Under the pieces are notes generated by a model, which was not told the origin of the DNA, did not search any database, and saw nothing but the letters and a program-made list of their open reading frames with translations. From the IMG/VR virus record IMGVR_UViG_3300050821_005690, positions 1 to 64,000 of that record: 64,000 nucleotides of DNA, one strand, 5' to 3'. Within the stretch, counting starts at the first letter, position 1, and the number at the start of each line of letters is the position of its first letter. Both the position numbers and the translations under genes were made by a program. The stretch comes from a virus. Below, in pieces: positions 1 to 7,754 of the stretch.

Positions 1-384
1 AAGAAGCCGTTTGCCTCGCAGCACCCTCGCATCGACGGCACGCACACCGTTCTCTCGGGGGCTAACTCCGCGCTCGATGGGGATGTGTTTGTCGACCACC
101 GCATCCCGCAGCGCTATTGGAAATATCTCGCGATCCATGAGACGGATGAGGCAGAGTGCATGGCGAAGGGGATGAGTTACCCCCAAGCCCACAAGGTGGC
201 CACGGCGGCGGAGCGCAAGGCAGTCGAGGCGGATGGCATATCCTGGCGGCATTACACGGCCGAGATCGACGGCTATCTGGCCAAGATTGAGCACGAGGCG
301 AACACGAACCCGCCGAAGGTCAAGCTCCATGTTGATCCCGCGAAGGCGATCGACCACCATCATTCGAGGAACAAGTCGAGATAG
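1..384 (+). CDS. Peptidase-like phage protein with HExxE motif, 5' end missing
   Basis: The reading frame is open from the first base of the window, so the start lies outside it; 127 residues are visible. They contain a short DGDVFVDHRIP stretch followed by HETDE (visible residues 46-50), then a pattern of Y-x-x-A-H and E-x-x-A-V residues. I know this arrangement from small proteins found near portal and capsid genes in alphaproteobacterial phages, where HExxE suggests a metal-binding, possibly proteolytic, site. It would fit a head maturation or virion-associated role before the capsid genes. The catalytic role is inferred from the motif only. A gene beginning at 63976, after the portal, may be the start of this same gene if the genome is circular. 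Confidence 0.6.
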   Translation, partial: KKPFASQHPRIDGTHTVLSGANSALDGDVFVDHRIPQRYWKYLAIHETDEAECMAKGMSYPQAHKVATAAERKAVEADGISWRHYTAEIDGYLAKIEHEANTNPPKVKLHVDPAKAIDHHHSRNKSR

Positions 385-518
385 GCGCGGCGGCCTGGGA
401 GGCGAAAGCCGTTAGGACCAGCAGCCAAGGTTCCGCAACGACACAGGGCCTTGGTCCGTGGGGTGTATCCGTTCCCCCTGAGAGAGAGTAGCGCGCCGCC
501 AATAGCCGGGGAATAGCC

Positions 519-683
519 GTGATCGAAACGAAAGCCGATCTGCTTCGCAAGCTTCGTCACACACCGCCAGACTGGCTAGATTGGCCGGAGTGGAAAAGGC
601 GGCTATGGGAAAAGCTGATGAAGCCAGCCATCGCTGCTGTTGAAGAATTGCCGGACGATTATCAGCAGGAAGTCCCTAATTAA
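519..683 (+). CDS. Small hypothetical protein (54 aa)
   Basis: GTG start. The product is Trp-rich in its middle (DWLDWPEWKRRLW), then has an acidic tail ending QEVPN. It lies between the peptidase-like gene and the convergent gene at 751-1167. A GC-rich imperfect hairpin at about 686-717 follows the stop and may separate the converging transcripts. No family recognised. The composition looks like protein rather than noise, but the ribosome-binding site is poor. Confidence 0.45.
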   Translation: MIETKADLLRKLRHTPPDWLDWPEWKRRLWEKLMKPAIAAVEELPDDYQQEVPN

Positions 684-750
684 AAGAGGCGCCGCGTCTG
701 CAGCCGCAGCGCCCCTCCAATATACATTTACATATGTTTACGTATGTACC

Positions 751-1167
751 TTAGCCTATGGTCTCAACTCGTCGCTGGTCCTCACGCTCGGCGTCTGTCT
801 TCGGCGTGGCCGGGAGCTGGAGCACGGTCGCTTCCTGCCCCACGGGCAACAAGGTCAAAAGCGTGACCTCGCCGTCCGGTGTTTCGAGCGCATCGTGGTG
901 GGTGTGCGGGATGTGCTTCTTGACCTGCCGGAAGATAGCGACGCTGTATTTGCTCTCTTCCGCGAACGGACTGAAAAAGAAACGAGGTAACCTGCGTTGC
1001 ATTTTTTTGGCGAACGCAATCTCAGTGCCCGGGAGCACGCACACCGCGACGTCAAGGTCGTTGACGTCGGCGAACCCGCTAGTGCCTAACCCGAAGTTCT
1101 TCGTGATGAGCTTGTCTCCGACGGCGGCGGCACGGGACTTCACGGCGCTCAGCGAAAAGTCGCACAT
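751..1167 (-). CDS. MCDYSL-type conserved hypothetical protein (138 aa)
   Basis: The product begins MCDFSLSAV and continues with G-D-K-L, D-V-A-V-C-V-L-P-G-T-E and a C-terminal Q-x-A-T-V-L-Q-L-P-A motif. I recognise this pattern from short proteins common in Rhizobiales genomes and their phages; their function is unknown to me. The start is well supported by GGAGAGG upstream of the ATG. It is the only minus-strand gene inside the late plus-strand region and lies divergent from the capsid genes. It may be expressed independently of them. Confidence 0.75.
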   Translation of the reverse strand: MCDFSLSAVKSRAAAVGDKLITKNFGLGTSGFADVNDLDVAVCVLPGTEIAFAKKMQRRLPRFFFSPFAEESKYSVAIFRQVKKHIPHTHHDALETPDGEVTLLTLLPVGQEATVLQLPATPKTDAEREDQRRVETIG

Positions 1168-1192
1168 TTTGACCTCTCCATATTGAGTTTGC

Positions 1193-1264
1193 GTCTCGAT
1201 CGACGACCTCGATACACGTCTCGATCGAGTCGCTGACTTGACAAATAGATTGCGACTCTACTAT
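1193..1264 (+). promoter_or_regulatory. Candidate promoter with repeated CTCGATCGA operator upstream of capsid genes
   Basis: GTCTCGATCGA occurs twice with a 25-base period (1193-1203 and 1218-1228); the second copy contains the perfect palindrome CTCGATCGAG (1220-1229). Just downstream are TTGACA (1238-1243) and TACTAT (1259-1264), with a short 15-base spacer. The site lies between the divergent gene at 1167 and the capsid genes. The arrangement suggests a regulated late promoter, but the spacing is below the usual 16-18. Confidence 0.4.
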
Positions 1265-1394
1265 GACCTTTCCCCCAGAACTGCCGGCCCCCCATGCGCG
1301 GGTGCCGAAGGGCGAGCTTCCCGAGCCGGGACTTGATCGCCAGGGGGACGTGCCGAGCCCGGGCCGGGTGACGGCAAGATCCAAAAAGCAATGA
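1263..1394 (+). CDS. Possible small protein (43 aa)
   Basis: An ATG frame encoding a Pro-rich peptide (MTFPPELPAPHARVPKGEL at its start) in the gap before the decoration gene. The composition resembles phage proteins, but there is no clear ribosome-binding site and the ATG overlaps the proposed -10 element at 1259-1264, so both cannot be right in their simplest form. Between 1395 and 1488 I see nothing beyond a weak purine stretch before the next start. Confidence 0.25.
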   Translation: MTFPPELPAPHARVPKGELPEPGLDRQGDVPSPGRVTARSKKQ

Positions 1395-1488
1395 TCGGTG
1401 CCGTCGCGGGCCGCGATGGCGGGGACCTCTAGGCTAAAGCTGTGCCGGGCTGGCTCAGTTTACGCCAAAGACTGGGGCAGCTATTCCC

Positions 1489-2136
1489 ATGGCTAACACC
1501 GCCGCACCCTATGGCTTCAAGCGCTGGGGGGGCCAGTCTTCCACGCCGCAGAACTTCGGGTTTGCGAGTGGACAGCCGGTCCCTGGTAGTGCCACCGCCT
1601 ACGGCTACCGCATCCTGGCTGGCTTCGCGACCGCGATCTTCTTCGGCGATGCGGTCCGCATGGATGTGACCGGCCCAAACGGCTCCATCGTGCCATGGGC
1701 CAACGGCGATGGCGCGGCTGCCGCCACCAGAATCCTGGTCGGCATCTTCCTCGGCTGCGAATACTACTCAACCAGCCAGAGAAAGACTGTCTACAACAAT
1801 TACTGGCCAGGATCAGACGCGACCGGCGACGTGCGCGCCTACGTCGAGGACGACTCGAACTCGCTCTGGCAAGTGCAGGGCGGCGTCGGGACCGCCATCG
1901 GCGACGCCACGATCGGCCAAACCGCCGACATTGTCGCCACCCCTGTCGGCAATACGAACACCGGCATTTCCGGCATGTCGCTGTCCACCCCGACCACCAC
2001 GGTCACGCTTCCGTTCAAGGTTGTCGGGCTTGTCACTTCACCGCCTGGACCGAATGGGAATGACCCGACGACCCCCTTCAACAACGTGGTCGTCGCGTTC
2101 AATAACCAGATGTTCAAGGCACTCTTGGGGGTCTGA
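1489..2136 (+). CDS. Capsid decoration (stabilisation) protein
   Basis: A 215-residue protein directly before the major capsid gene. It starts MANTAAPYGFKRWGG and has the typical order of this family: an N-terminal PYGF segment, a central V-G-I-F-L-G-C-E-Y block followed by YWPGSDATGDV (about residues 107-117), then a Gly/Thr-rich region and a final V-V-V-A-F-N-N-Q segment. In related phages this protein binds the outside of the expanded capsid and strengthens it. The gene ends 3 bases before the major capsid start, so the two are co-translated in the same message. The assignment rests on motif order and position. Confidence 0.8.
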   Translation: MANTAAPYGFKRWGGQSSTPQNFGFASGQPVPGSATAYGYRILAGFATAIFFGDAVRMDVTGPNGSIVPWANGDGAAAATRILVGIFLGCEYYSTSQRKTVYNNYWPGSDATGDVRAYVEDDSNSLWQVQGGVGTAIGDATIGQTADIVATPVGNTNTGISGMSLSTPTTTVTLPFKVVGLVTSPPGPNGNDPTTPFNNVVVAFNNQMFKALLGV

Positions 2137-2139
2137 GCC

Positions 2140-3066
2140 GTGGCAATCAACGTCGCAGCAGTCCGCGATCTTCTCGTCCCCGGACTTCGGGGGGTGGTGG
2201 GCGAGTACAAGCAATGGCCTGCGATCTGGCCTCGGCTCTACGATCAGGGCAAGTCAGATATGGCCCAGGAACGCACCGCTTCGATGCGCTTCCTGCCACT
2301 GGCGCAGCTAAAGACCGACGGCGGCCAGACCACGTTCGACAACAGCAGCGGCGAGGCCTGGGTCTACAACCAGCTTCACGTCGGCATCGGCCTTGGCTAC
2401 GCGATCACCCGGAACACGATCGCGGACAATCTTTACAAGGCCCAGTTCCGGCCGTCGAACCTCGGCCTGCAGCGCTCGTTCGCTCAGACCAAGGAAATCT
2501 ACGGCGCCGCCGTGTTCAACAACGCTACCACCTTCGACCAGACGGTCGGCGGCGATGGCGTCTCGCTTCTGAACGCTGCCCATCCGCTGCCAGCGGGCGG
2601 CTCCGGTCCGGCGACATGGGCGAACCGTCCGACCGTCGATGTGGACTTGAACGAGTCCACTCTTCTGAGCGGCATGATCTCGATCCAGACCGGCTTCTAC
2701 GACAACGCCGGACTGCGCATGATGGCCACTGGCAAGTTGCTGGTGATCCACCCGAACAACGAGCCGGTCGCGCAGCGCCTGCTTCGCGCCGAGCTTCGTC
2801 CGGGCACCTCGCAGAACGACCCGAATGTCATCCCGACCACGGCAGGTGGGGTCACCGACTACGTGAAGAACGTGTTCTTCACCTCGGCGTTTCCCTGGTA
2901 CATCAAGACGGATCAGCCCGGGCTTCTGTACCTTGAGCGCGAGCCCTTCGAGATCGACATGCAAGTCGATTTCACGACCGACAACCTGCTCGTAAAGGGT
3001 TGGGAGCGCTACAGTTTCAACTACAATGACCCGCGTGCACTTTGGGGGACCGCTCCCACCAGCTAA
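2140..3066 (+). CDS. Major capsid protein
   Basis: A 308-residue protein with a GTG start three bases after the decoration gene. It has the features of the gpT-like/HK97-fold capsid proteins of podoviruses. A central G-Y-A-I-T-R-N-T-I-A-D-N segment (about 90-101) is followed by a DGVSLLNAAHPLPAGG loop (about 146-161), an ATGKLLVIHP strand (about 205-214), and a C-terminal KGWERYSFNYNDPR segment. It forms the icosahedral shell. There is no separate scaffold or head protease visible in the window, except possibly the HExxE protein at its left end. Confidence 0.88.
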   Translation: MAINVAAVRDLLVPGLRGVVGEYKQWPAIWPRLYDQGKSDMAQERTASMRFLPLAQLKTDGGQTTFDNSSGEAWVYNQLHVGIGLGYAITRNTIADNLYKAQFRPSNLGLQRSFAQTKEIYGAAVFNNATTFDQTVGGDGVSLLNAAHPLPAGGSGPATWANRPTVDVDLNESTLLSGMISIQTGFYDNAGLRMMATGKLLVIHPNNEPVAQRLLRAELRPGTSQNDPNVIPTTAGGVTDYVKNVFFTSAFPWYIKTDQPGLLYLEREPFEIDMQVDFTTDNLLVKGWERYSFNYNDPRALWGTAPTS

Positions 3067-3104
3067 GCGGTAGGTTGATCTCCGACGCAAAAGGGTAAGC
3101 AGCG

Positions 3105-4388
3105 ATGGCAATCGACCTGGAAATTGGCCCCCTGATCTCGACGGGCCTCGCCATCTATCCGACGGATAGCAAGGGCAACCCCCTTCCTGGGACGCAGGAA
3201 TCCGATCTCGAAGCGGGCCCGAACCTCAGCTATCAGGGTGACGGCTTTCTTGACCCGCGCTTTTACGTCCAGAAGGACTATTGCGCGGGCCGCCAGGGCA
3301 CGGTCACCTCGCACCTGAACAGCCCGTATGTCCTGTCGTGTGATCAGGCGCCTGCCGCCTCGGCGGCGACGCCGGTCAATATCGCTGCTGCCGCTGCTAT
3401 CGTCAGCGGCACGCCGATGGTGCTCGCCGGCGCATCGGCCGGCATTTCGACCAACGTCCCGTTCTTCCCTTTCAAGTCATCGACGCTGGTGACGGCACCT
3501 ATCGCGCTCGACTTCGGTTTCCTGGCGGCTGCTGCATCGGCCGGTGTCGAAACTTGCACGGTCACGACGACCAACGGCAACCAGCTCACCGCATCGAGCT
3601 TGCTGGCGGCCTCGAATTTCTATGTCGGCCAGTGGGTGGTCATACCCAACGGTGCCTCGGCGACCACGCCCTTCATCGGCTATGTCACGGCGATCTCGGG
3701 CGTCACCATCACGCTTTCCGCCAATCTTGGCATCGCATCGACCACCGTCGTGATGGTCGGCTCGGCCAATATCCCGAACGTGACGTGGCCGGCCGGGTCG
3801 GCCGCCTCGGGGGCTTGGCCGTATCTCGCGGGCGGCATCGGCGCCTTTCTCAATCCGAAGGAATCCATCTGCCGTGGGGTGGGCATTGTCTCCACCGCGG
3901 GCGGCACGGGTACGCTGCAGATCCAGGGCTATGACCTTTACGGCCAGCCGCAGACCGAGAACATCGTCGCCAACGCCACCACGGTCGTCTACGGCAACAA
4001 GACCTGGAAGTACATCAGCGCGGTCGTTCCGCAGACCACGGATGCTGGCCATACCTACTCGGTCGGCACCTCCGACCTGTTTGGTTTTGCGGTGCGGTCG
4101 GACCGCTGGGAGTACACCAACATCTTCTGGAACGGATCATTCACAACGGCGGCGGTTTCGGCGTCGGGCGCTTGGCTTGGTGGTGATCTGACCAATCCAG
4201 CAACAAGCACGACCAAAGATGTTCGCGGCGTTTTCCAGCCCAGTGCTCGCGGTCCGCTTGCGACTGCCGCTGCGACCGCCGCAAACGGCTCGATTCGCTT
4301 GGCCATGTTCTTGTCGTTGCCGCTCTACAACGTGATTTCGGCGACGCCTGCCAATCCGACGCCACTGTATGGTGTGATCCCGGCGTAA
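3105..4388 (+). CDS. Virion structural protein, Ala/Thr-rich (427 aa)
   Basis: Starts MAIDLEIGPLISTGLAIYPTD. It is rich in Ala, Thr, Gly and Val, with alternating hydrophobic strands and no transmembrane helix, as expected for a beta-rich surface or tail protein. Its pattern of GYDLYGQPQTENIV (about 282-295) parallels the NSTGNVITDIA region of the protein at 5093-5980; both may carry a related strand-rich domain. It is directly downstream of the major capsid gene with a good start. A structural role is inferred from position and composition. Confidence 0.65.
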   Translation: MAIDLEIGPLISTGLAIYPTDSKGNPLPGTQESDLEAGPNLSYQGDGFLDPRFYVQKDYCAGRQGTVTSHLNSPYVLSCDQAPAASAATPVNIAAAAAIVSGTPMVLAGASAGISTNVPFFPFKSSTLVTAPIALDFGFLAAAASAGVETCTVTTTNGNQLTASSLLAASNFYVGQWVVIPNGASATTPFIGYVTAISGVTITLSANLGIASTTVVMVGSANIPNVTWPAGSAASGAWPYLAGGIGAFLNPKESICRGVGIVSTAGGTGTLQIQGYDLYGQPQTENIVANATTVVYGNKTWKYISAVVPQTTDAGHTYSVGTSDLFGFAVRSDRWEYTNIFWNGSFTTAAVSASGAWLGGDLTNPATSTTKDVRGVFQPSARGPLATAAATAANGSIRLAMFLSLPLYNVISATPANPTPLYGVIPA

Positions 4389-4459
4389 AGCCTGACCTGA
4401 TCGCGAGCGGGTTTTCTCGCGGCCGAGCCCACGGACCCGGGCCTTTGAGGACGAAGACC

Positions 4460-4813
4460 ATGAGCAGGGCGCGACACAAAGCCAAGAAGGCAAAGGGCGG
4501 CGTTGTCCATTGGGAAGCGGGCGAGCACACGCCGGAAGCCAAGGAAGCCGAAGAGAAGAAGCACGGTGGTCACGTCCACGGCGAGGGCGAGAAGGCCAAG
4601 CATCGCGCTGACAAGCGGGCGCGAGGCGGCGCAGTGTCTTCTGAGCTTCACGCGATCAAGCCGATGAGCATGCACCACAAGCACGGGATGAAGATCCCGG
4701 GCCGCAAGCGCGGGGGCGGGGTTGGCGCCGACAAGCATCCGCTGACTGAGGCCGCCAAGGTCAAGCACATCATCCCTGGCGAGATCGCGGAAGAGGGCGT
4801 CCCCTCCGATTGA
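4460..4813 (+). CDS. Small basic His/Lys/Gly-rich virion-associated protein (117 aa)
   Basis: Very rich in Lys, His, Arg and Gly, with R-A-D-K-R-A-R-G-G-A and K-R-G-G-G motifs like the KARGG-type small proteins in virion modules of alphaproteobacterial podoviruses. ATG 4460 is preferred over an upstream TTG at 4445 because GAGG precedes it at suitable distance. The EKAKHRADKRARGG segment resembles the C-terminal tail of the next gene (ETPKHRADRPRRG), suggesting a shared interaction tail. It is likely packaged or attached to the capsid; no enzymatic motif is visible. Confidence 0.6.
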   Translation: MSRARHKAKKAKGGVVHWEAGEHTPEAKEAEEKKHGGHVHGEGEKAKHRADKRARGGAVSSELHAIKPMSMHHKHGMKIPGRKRGGGVGADKHPLTEAAKVKHIIPGEIAEEGVPSD

Positions 4814-4840
4814 TGGGAGCGAGTCGAGGGGCGGCGAGCA

Positions 4841-5089
4841 ATGGCCAGGATTACTGCTGCGCGCCGCCACGCTCTTCCAAAGTCGGATTTCGTTTTCCCT
4901 GACGAGGAAGCCTATCCGGTTGACACACCGGGGCGTGCGCGCAATGCCTTGTCCCGGGGCGCGCAGCACGCTTCGCCGGAGAAGCTCGCGAAGATCAAGC
5001 GGAAGGTTCACGCCAAGTATCCGTCGATCCACGTCAGCGGCGAGGGCGAGACGCCGAAGCATCGGGCAGACCGCCCAAGGCGGGGGTAG
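4841..5089 (+). CDS. DUF6582-like small protein (82 aa)
   Basis: Sequence order ALPKSDFVFPDEEAYPVD, then ARNALSRGAQHASPEKLAKI, then KRKVHAKYPSI. This matches the small family I know as DUF6582, where a [A/S]LP-x-S-x-F start and an A-x-x-A-L-x-R-x-x-Q helix are followed by K-x-x-x-K-R-x-P. The C-terminal ETPKHRADRPRRG tail echoes the preceding gene. It has a good start and ends 3 bases before the next gene. It is probably a minor virion or capsid-associated protein; the biochemical role is unknown. Confidence 0.65.
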   Translation: MARITAARRHALPKSDFVFPDEEAYPVDTPGRARNALSRGAQHASPEKLAKIKRKVHAKYPSIHVSGEGETPKHRADRPRRG

Positions 5090-5092
5090 AAG

Positions 5093-5980
5093 ATGTCCAC
5101 CGAGACTGTCTTCACCAAGCAGATGGCGGCGGCCGTAGCGAACGGCATCTGCGTATCGCAATCTGGATCGGCGCTCACACCGCTCGTACTGAACGGCTCT
5201 CTCACTAATGCTCTTTCCACCACGACCACCGCCGCGGTCGCCGCCGGTGGCGTCGTTCTGCCGCTCTCCTCGGTTGCCGGTCTCGTCGTCGGTCAAGTCG
5301 TCACCGATACGTCCGCTGTCGCCATTGCTGGTGGCACAACTATTGCGGCCGTCGGCGCCAGCAGCGTTACGCTCTCGCGTCCGGTTGGGGGCGTCGGCGT
5401 CGGCAACGGGGATACGATCGTCTTTCCCGGCACGGCGACGATCGACGTCGCGACTGCGACGAACTCGGCGATCGGGCGGCGGGTTGCTATTGCCTACACC
5501 GGCACCGACACCTCTTTCACGATCGTCGGCACCAATTCGACCGGCAACGTCATCACAGACATAGCTGTCGGCGCGACCGGAGCGGCCCAGTCGAACCTCG
5601 ACTTTGTGACGGTGACGAGCATCACGCCGGTCGGCGGCGGTCTGACGGCCCTTACCGCCGGGACAAATGGTGTCGGCTCGTCCCCCTGGTGGACGGTCAA
5701 CTGGCGCGGGAAGCCACCTCAGACCGTCAGTGCTGGCGTTGAATTGGTGACCGGGACGGCGACCTATACCGTCGAGTACACTTTCGACGATCCCAATGCC
5801 CTGCAGGGGACGGTTCTGTTCCCGCTCGCGTTCAGCACTCAGACGCCGACGCTTCTCAAGGCGGTGTCGGCTACCGGCGACGGCGTCTTCAACTTCGCGT
5901 TCAAGGCCTTGAGGCTGAGCATCACCGTCAACGGACCCGGCGAACTGCGCGCGAGATTTGTCCAGGCTGGGATCGGATAA
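5093..5980 (+). CDS. Virion structural protein, beta-rich (295 aa)
   Basis: Starts MSTETVFTKQMAAAVANGICV and is dominated by Thr, Val, Gly and Ala strands, with a TNSTGNVITDI segment (about 155-165) and SPWWTVNWRGKPPQ (about 199-212). No signal peptide or membrane segment. Lies between the small basic proteins and the head-tail adaptor. Probably a minor capsid or tail component. I do not recognise a named family. Confidence 0.6.
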   Translation: MSTETVFTKQMAAAVANGICVSQSGSALTPLVLNGSLTNALSTTTTAAVAAGGVVLPLSSVAGLVVGQVVTDTSAVAIAGGTTIAAVGASSVTLSRPVGGVGVGNGDTIVFPGTATIDVATATNSAIGRRVAIAYTGTDTSFTIVGTNSTGNVITDIAVGATGAAQSNLDFVTVTSITPVGGGLTALTAGTNGVGSSPWWTVNWRGKPPQTVSAGVELVTGTATYTVEYTFDDPNALQGTVLFPLAFSTQTPTLLKAVSATGDGVFNFAFKALRLSITVNGPGELRARFVQAGIG

Positions 5981-6043
5981 GGGACACCAATCTGGGGTCT
6001 GACGTGATAGAAAGCCCCGGGCACTCGTCGAGGGGCGATTCCT

Positions 6044-6733
6044 TTGGCTACCAGCGGCACCTTCACTTTCAATCCGGCGCTAGGCACGCTGTCGCTGCTG
6101 GCGTTCTCGCGCTGCGGGATCAAGCGCACTGAGGTGCTCTCCGAGCACATGCAGAACGCCTTCCTCGAAACCAACCTGATGCAGTCAGGCTGGGCGGCGG
6201 ACGGGATCACGTTCTTTACGGTGCAGCTTAAGACCACGCTGCTCTCGCAAGGCCAGCAACAGGTAACGGTTCCGGCAGAAGCGATCGCGGTGCTCGATGT
6301 CTACATCAACAACGGAACGACAAACCGGCTTCTGTTCCCGTTCTCGCGCACTGATTTCGCGAGCTTGGCGGTGCCACAGCAACAGGCGCCGCCTACAAGT
6401 TTTTGGCTCAATCGCGGTCTGACCCAGGTCATCAATCTGTGGCCGGTGCCGGACAACGCCGCCGTCTACACCCTGAATTATTACATCTATACCCAGGTGC
6501 AGGACGCCATCTTTCGCCAGGGCGGCCAAGCGGCAGTCCCGGAGTATTGGCTTGACGCCTACGTGGCGGACCTCGCGCACCGGCTATCCCGCCACCATGC
6601 TCCGGCGCTTGAGGCAATACGGAAGGTCGACGCCAAGGAAGCGTACGATCGGGCCTGCAAACAGGTCGAGAACGCGCCTCTCTACATCACGCCCGGGCTG
6701 TCCGGGTACTACCGGCCGGAGGGCGGCTACTGA
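6044..6733 (+). CDS. Head-tail adaptor, P22 gp4-like
   Basis: A 229-residue protein with a TTG start supported by GAGGGG. Its order fits the gp4-like tail accessory factor family: L-S-L-L-A-F-S-R-C-G-I near the N-terminus, a conserved LNRGLTQVINLWPVPDNA segment (about 125-142) and a C-terminal helix with R-H-H-A-P-A-L-E. In P22 this protein forms a ring below the portal and closes the filled capsid. The gene overlaps the next by one base. The family call is by pattern and position. Confidence 0.75.
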   Translation: MATSGTFTFNPALGTLSLLAFSRCGIKRTEVLSEHMQNAFLETNLMQSGWAADGITFFTVQLKTTLLSQGQQQVTVPAEAIAVLDVYINNGTTNRLLFPFSRTDFASLAVPQQQAPPTSFWLNRGLTQVINLWPVPDNAAVYTLNYYIYTQVQDAIFRQGGQAAVPEYWLDAYVADLAHRLSRHHAPALEAIRKVDAKEAYDRACKQVENAPLYITPGLSGYYRPEGGY

Positions 6734-7131
6734 TGCGTTCGCAAATGACCAGGGCGCGTGTCGACCCCCAGAACCCATCGGCCTGGGCGGAATGCGACCA
6801 TTGCGGCTTTTGGTTCAATCTGCGGAATCTTGCCTTCCAATACGAATGGGCGGGGACGCACCTCTACAACACCGGCTCGTTCCGATGCCCGAAGTGCATC
6901 GATGTCCCGCAAGAGCAATTGCGCACGATCATCCTGCCGCCGGACCCGCCGCCGATCTACAACGCGCGCGTTCCGAACTTCGCCTATGAAGAACAAACGC
7001 CGATGATTGCCGAAACCCCCGGGACCAGCTCGCGTGCTCCGGGGCAGCCATGGGGATACGGGCCGGAGTTGATTTTGTGCATGCAGGACGGCGAGACGCC
7101 GTTCCTGATGCAGTATCGATCGTCGTCGTGA
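6733..7131 (+). CDS. Conserved podovirus zinc-ribbon protein (132 aa)
   Basis: Contains two Cys pairs, CDHC (residues 22-25) and CPKC (about 53-56), enclosing a Trp/Tyr-rich stretch, followed by VPQEQLRTIILPPDPPPI. I know this layout from podovirus genomes, where it sits right after the head-tail adaptor. Two Cys pairs imply a bound zinc. Its role in the tail is not established. It overlaps the preceding stop by one base (ATG at TGATG), consistent with coupled translation. Confidence 0.7.
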   Translation: MRSQMTRARVDPQNPSAWAECDHCGFWFNLRNLAFQYEWAGTHLYNTGSFRCPKCIDVPQEQLRTIILPPDPPPIYNARVPNFAYEEQTPMIAETPGTSSRAPGQPWGYGPELILCMQDGETPFLMQYRSSS

Positions 7132-7138
7132 GGGGGCT

Positions 7139-7738
7139 ATGGCGATCCCGGTTGATGGCCGATTGACCAGCCAGAACATCTTCGCGGGTCCGTTCAACGG
7201 CACCGAGGTGATGTATGTCGTCTCGCCCGGCAATGCCGCGCAGGGCCAGAGTTTCCAGGCTACGACCGGCACCCTGGCGTCGTTCTTTTCGACCTTCCCG
7301 GCGCGTGCCCACGCTTCGGTCTTTGCCGCCGCGCCCGCGGCGCTCACTCCGGGAATCACTACGGCGCAGATGCTGGGGCTTTCCTCGGGCGCCACGATCA
7401 TCACGCCGAACGCAACCGGCCAAGTTGCGATCAGCATTGACGGCACGGTGCTGGTCGGCAGCACCACCAACGGTGCGATCATCCAATGCCGCTTTGCCAC
7501 CGGCAACGGGCCTGCCAACGGCACCAACGTGACCGGCAACGTATGCGGAGCGCCCAACTCCGGGCAGGTCTCCTATCTGGCTGGCTTGGCTACAGCGAAA
7601 ACGCCGTTCCATGTCAGCGGCCTCCTTACGGGGCTGACCCTCGGCGTGGCGATCTGGATCGACCTTTCGGTGCTCAACACCACGGGTGCGCAGGCGGTAA
7701 CGATCAGCAGCGTCACGATTGCGGCGCATGAATTTTAA
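7139..7738 (+). CDS. Tail/virion structural protein (199 aa)
   Basis: Starts MAIPVDGRLTSQNIF and continues as a Gly/Thr/Ala-rich, strand-forming protein with no membrane segment. A similar protein follows the zinc-ribbon gene in related phage modules and is thought to be a tail component. No enzymatic motif. It is the last gene in the head-tail block before the phosphorylase-like gene. Confidence 0.55.
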   Translation: MAIPVDGRLTSQNIFAGPFNGTEVMYVVSPGNAAQGQSFQATTGTLASFFSTFPARAHASVFAAAPAALTPGITTAQMLGLSSGATIITPNATGQVAISIDGTVLVGSTTNGAIIQCRFATGNGPANGTNVTGNVCGAPNSGQVSYLAGLATAKTPFHVSGLLTGLTLGVAIWIDLSVLNTTGAQAVTISSVTIAAHEF

Positions 7739-7754
7739 TTTTAGGAGGCGACCA

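Noticed and set aside
360-560. Minus-strand frame of 66 residues in the gap after the first gene
   Set aside because: Partly protein-like, but it lacks a ribosome-binding site and overlaps the better-placed 519-683 gene.
2308-3111. Minus-strand open frame opposite the major capsid gene
   Set aside because: Antisense to a well-supported capsid protein, with no family-like motif.
4325-5296. Minus-strand open frame across the small basic protein genes
   Set aside because: Overlaps three well-supported plus-strand genes; its composition is a complement of their codons.
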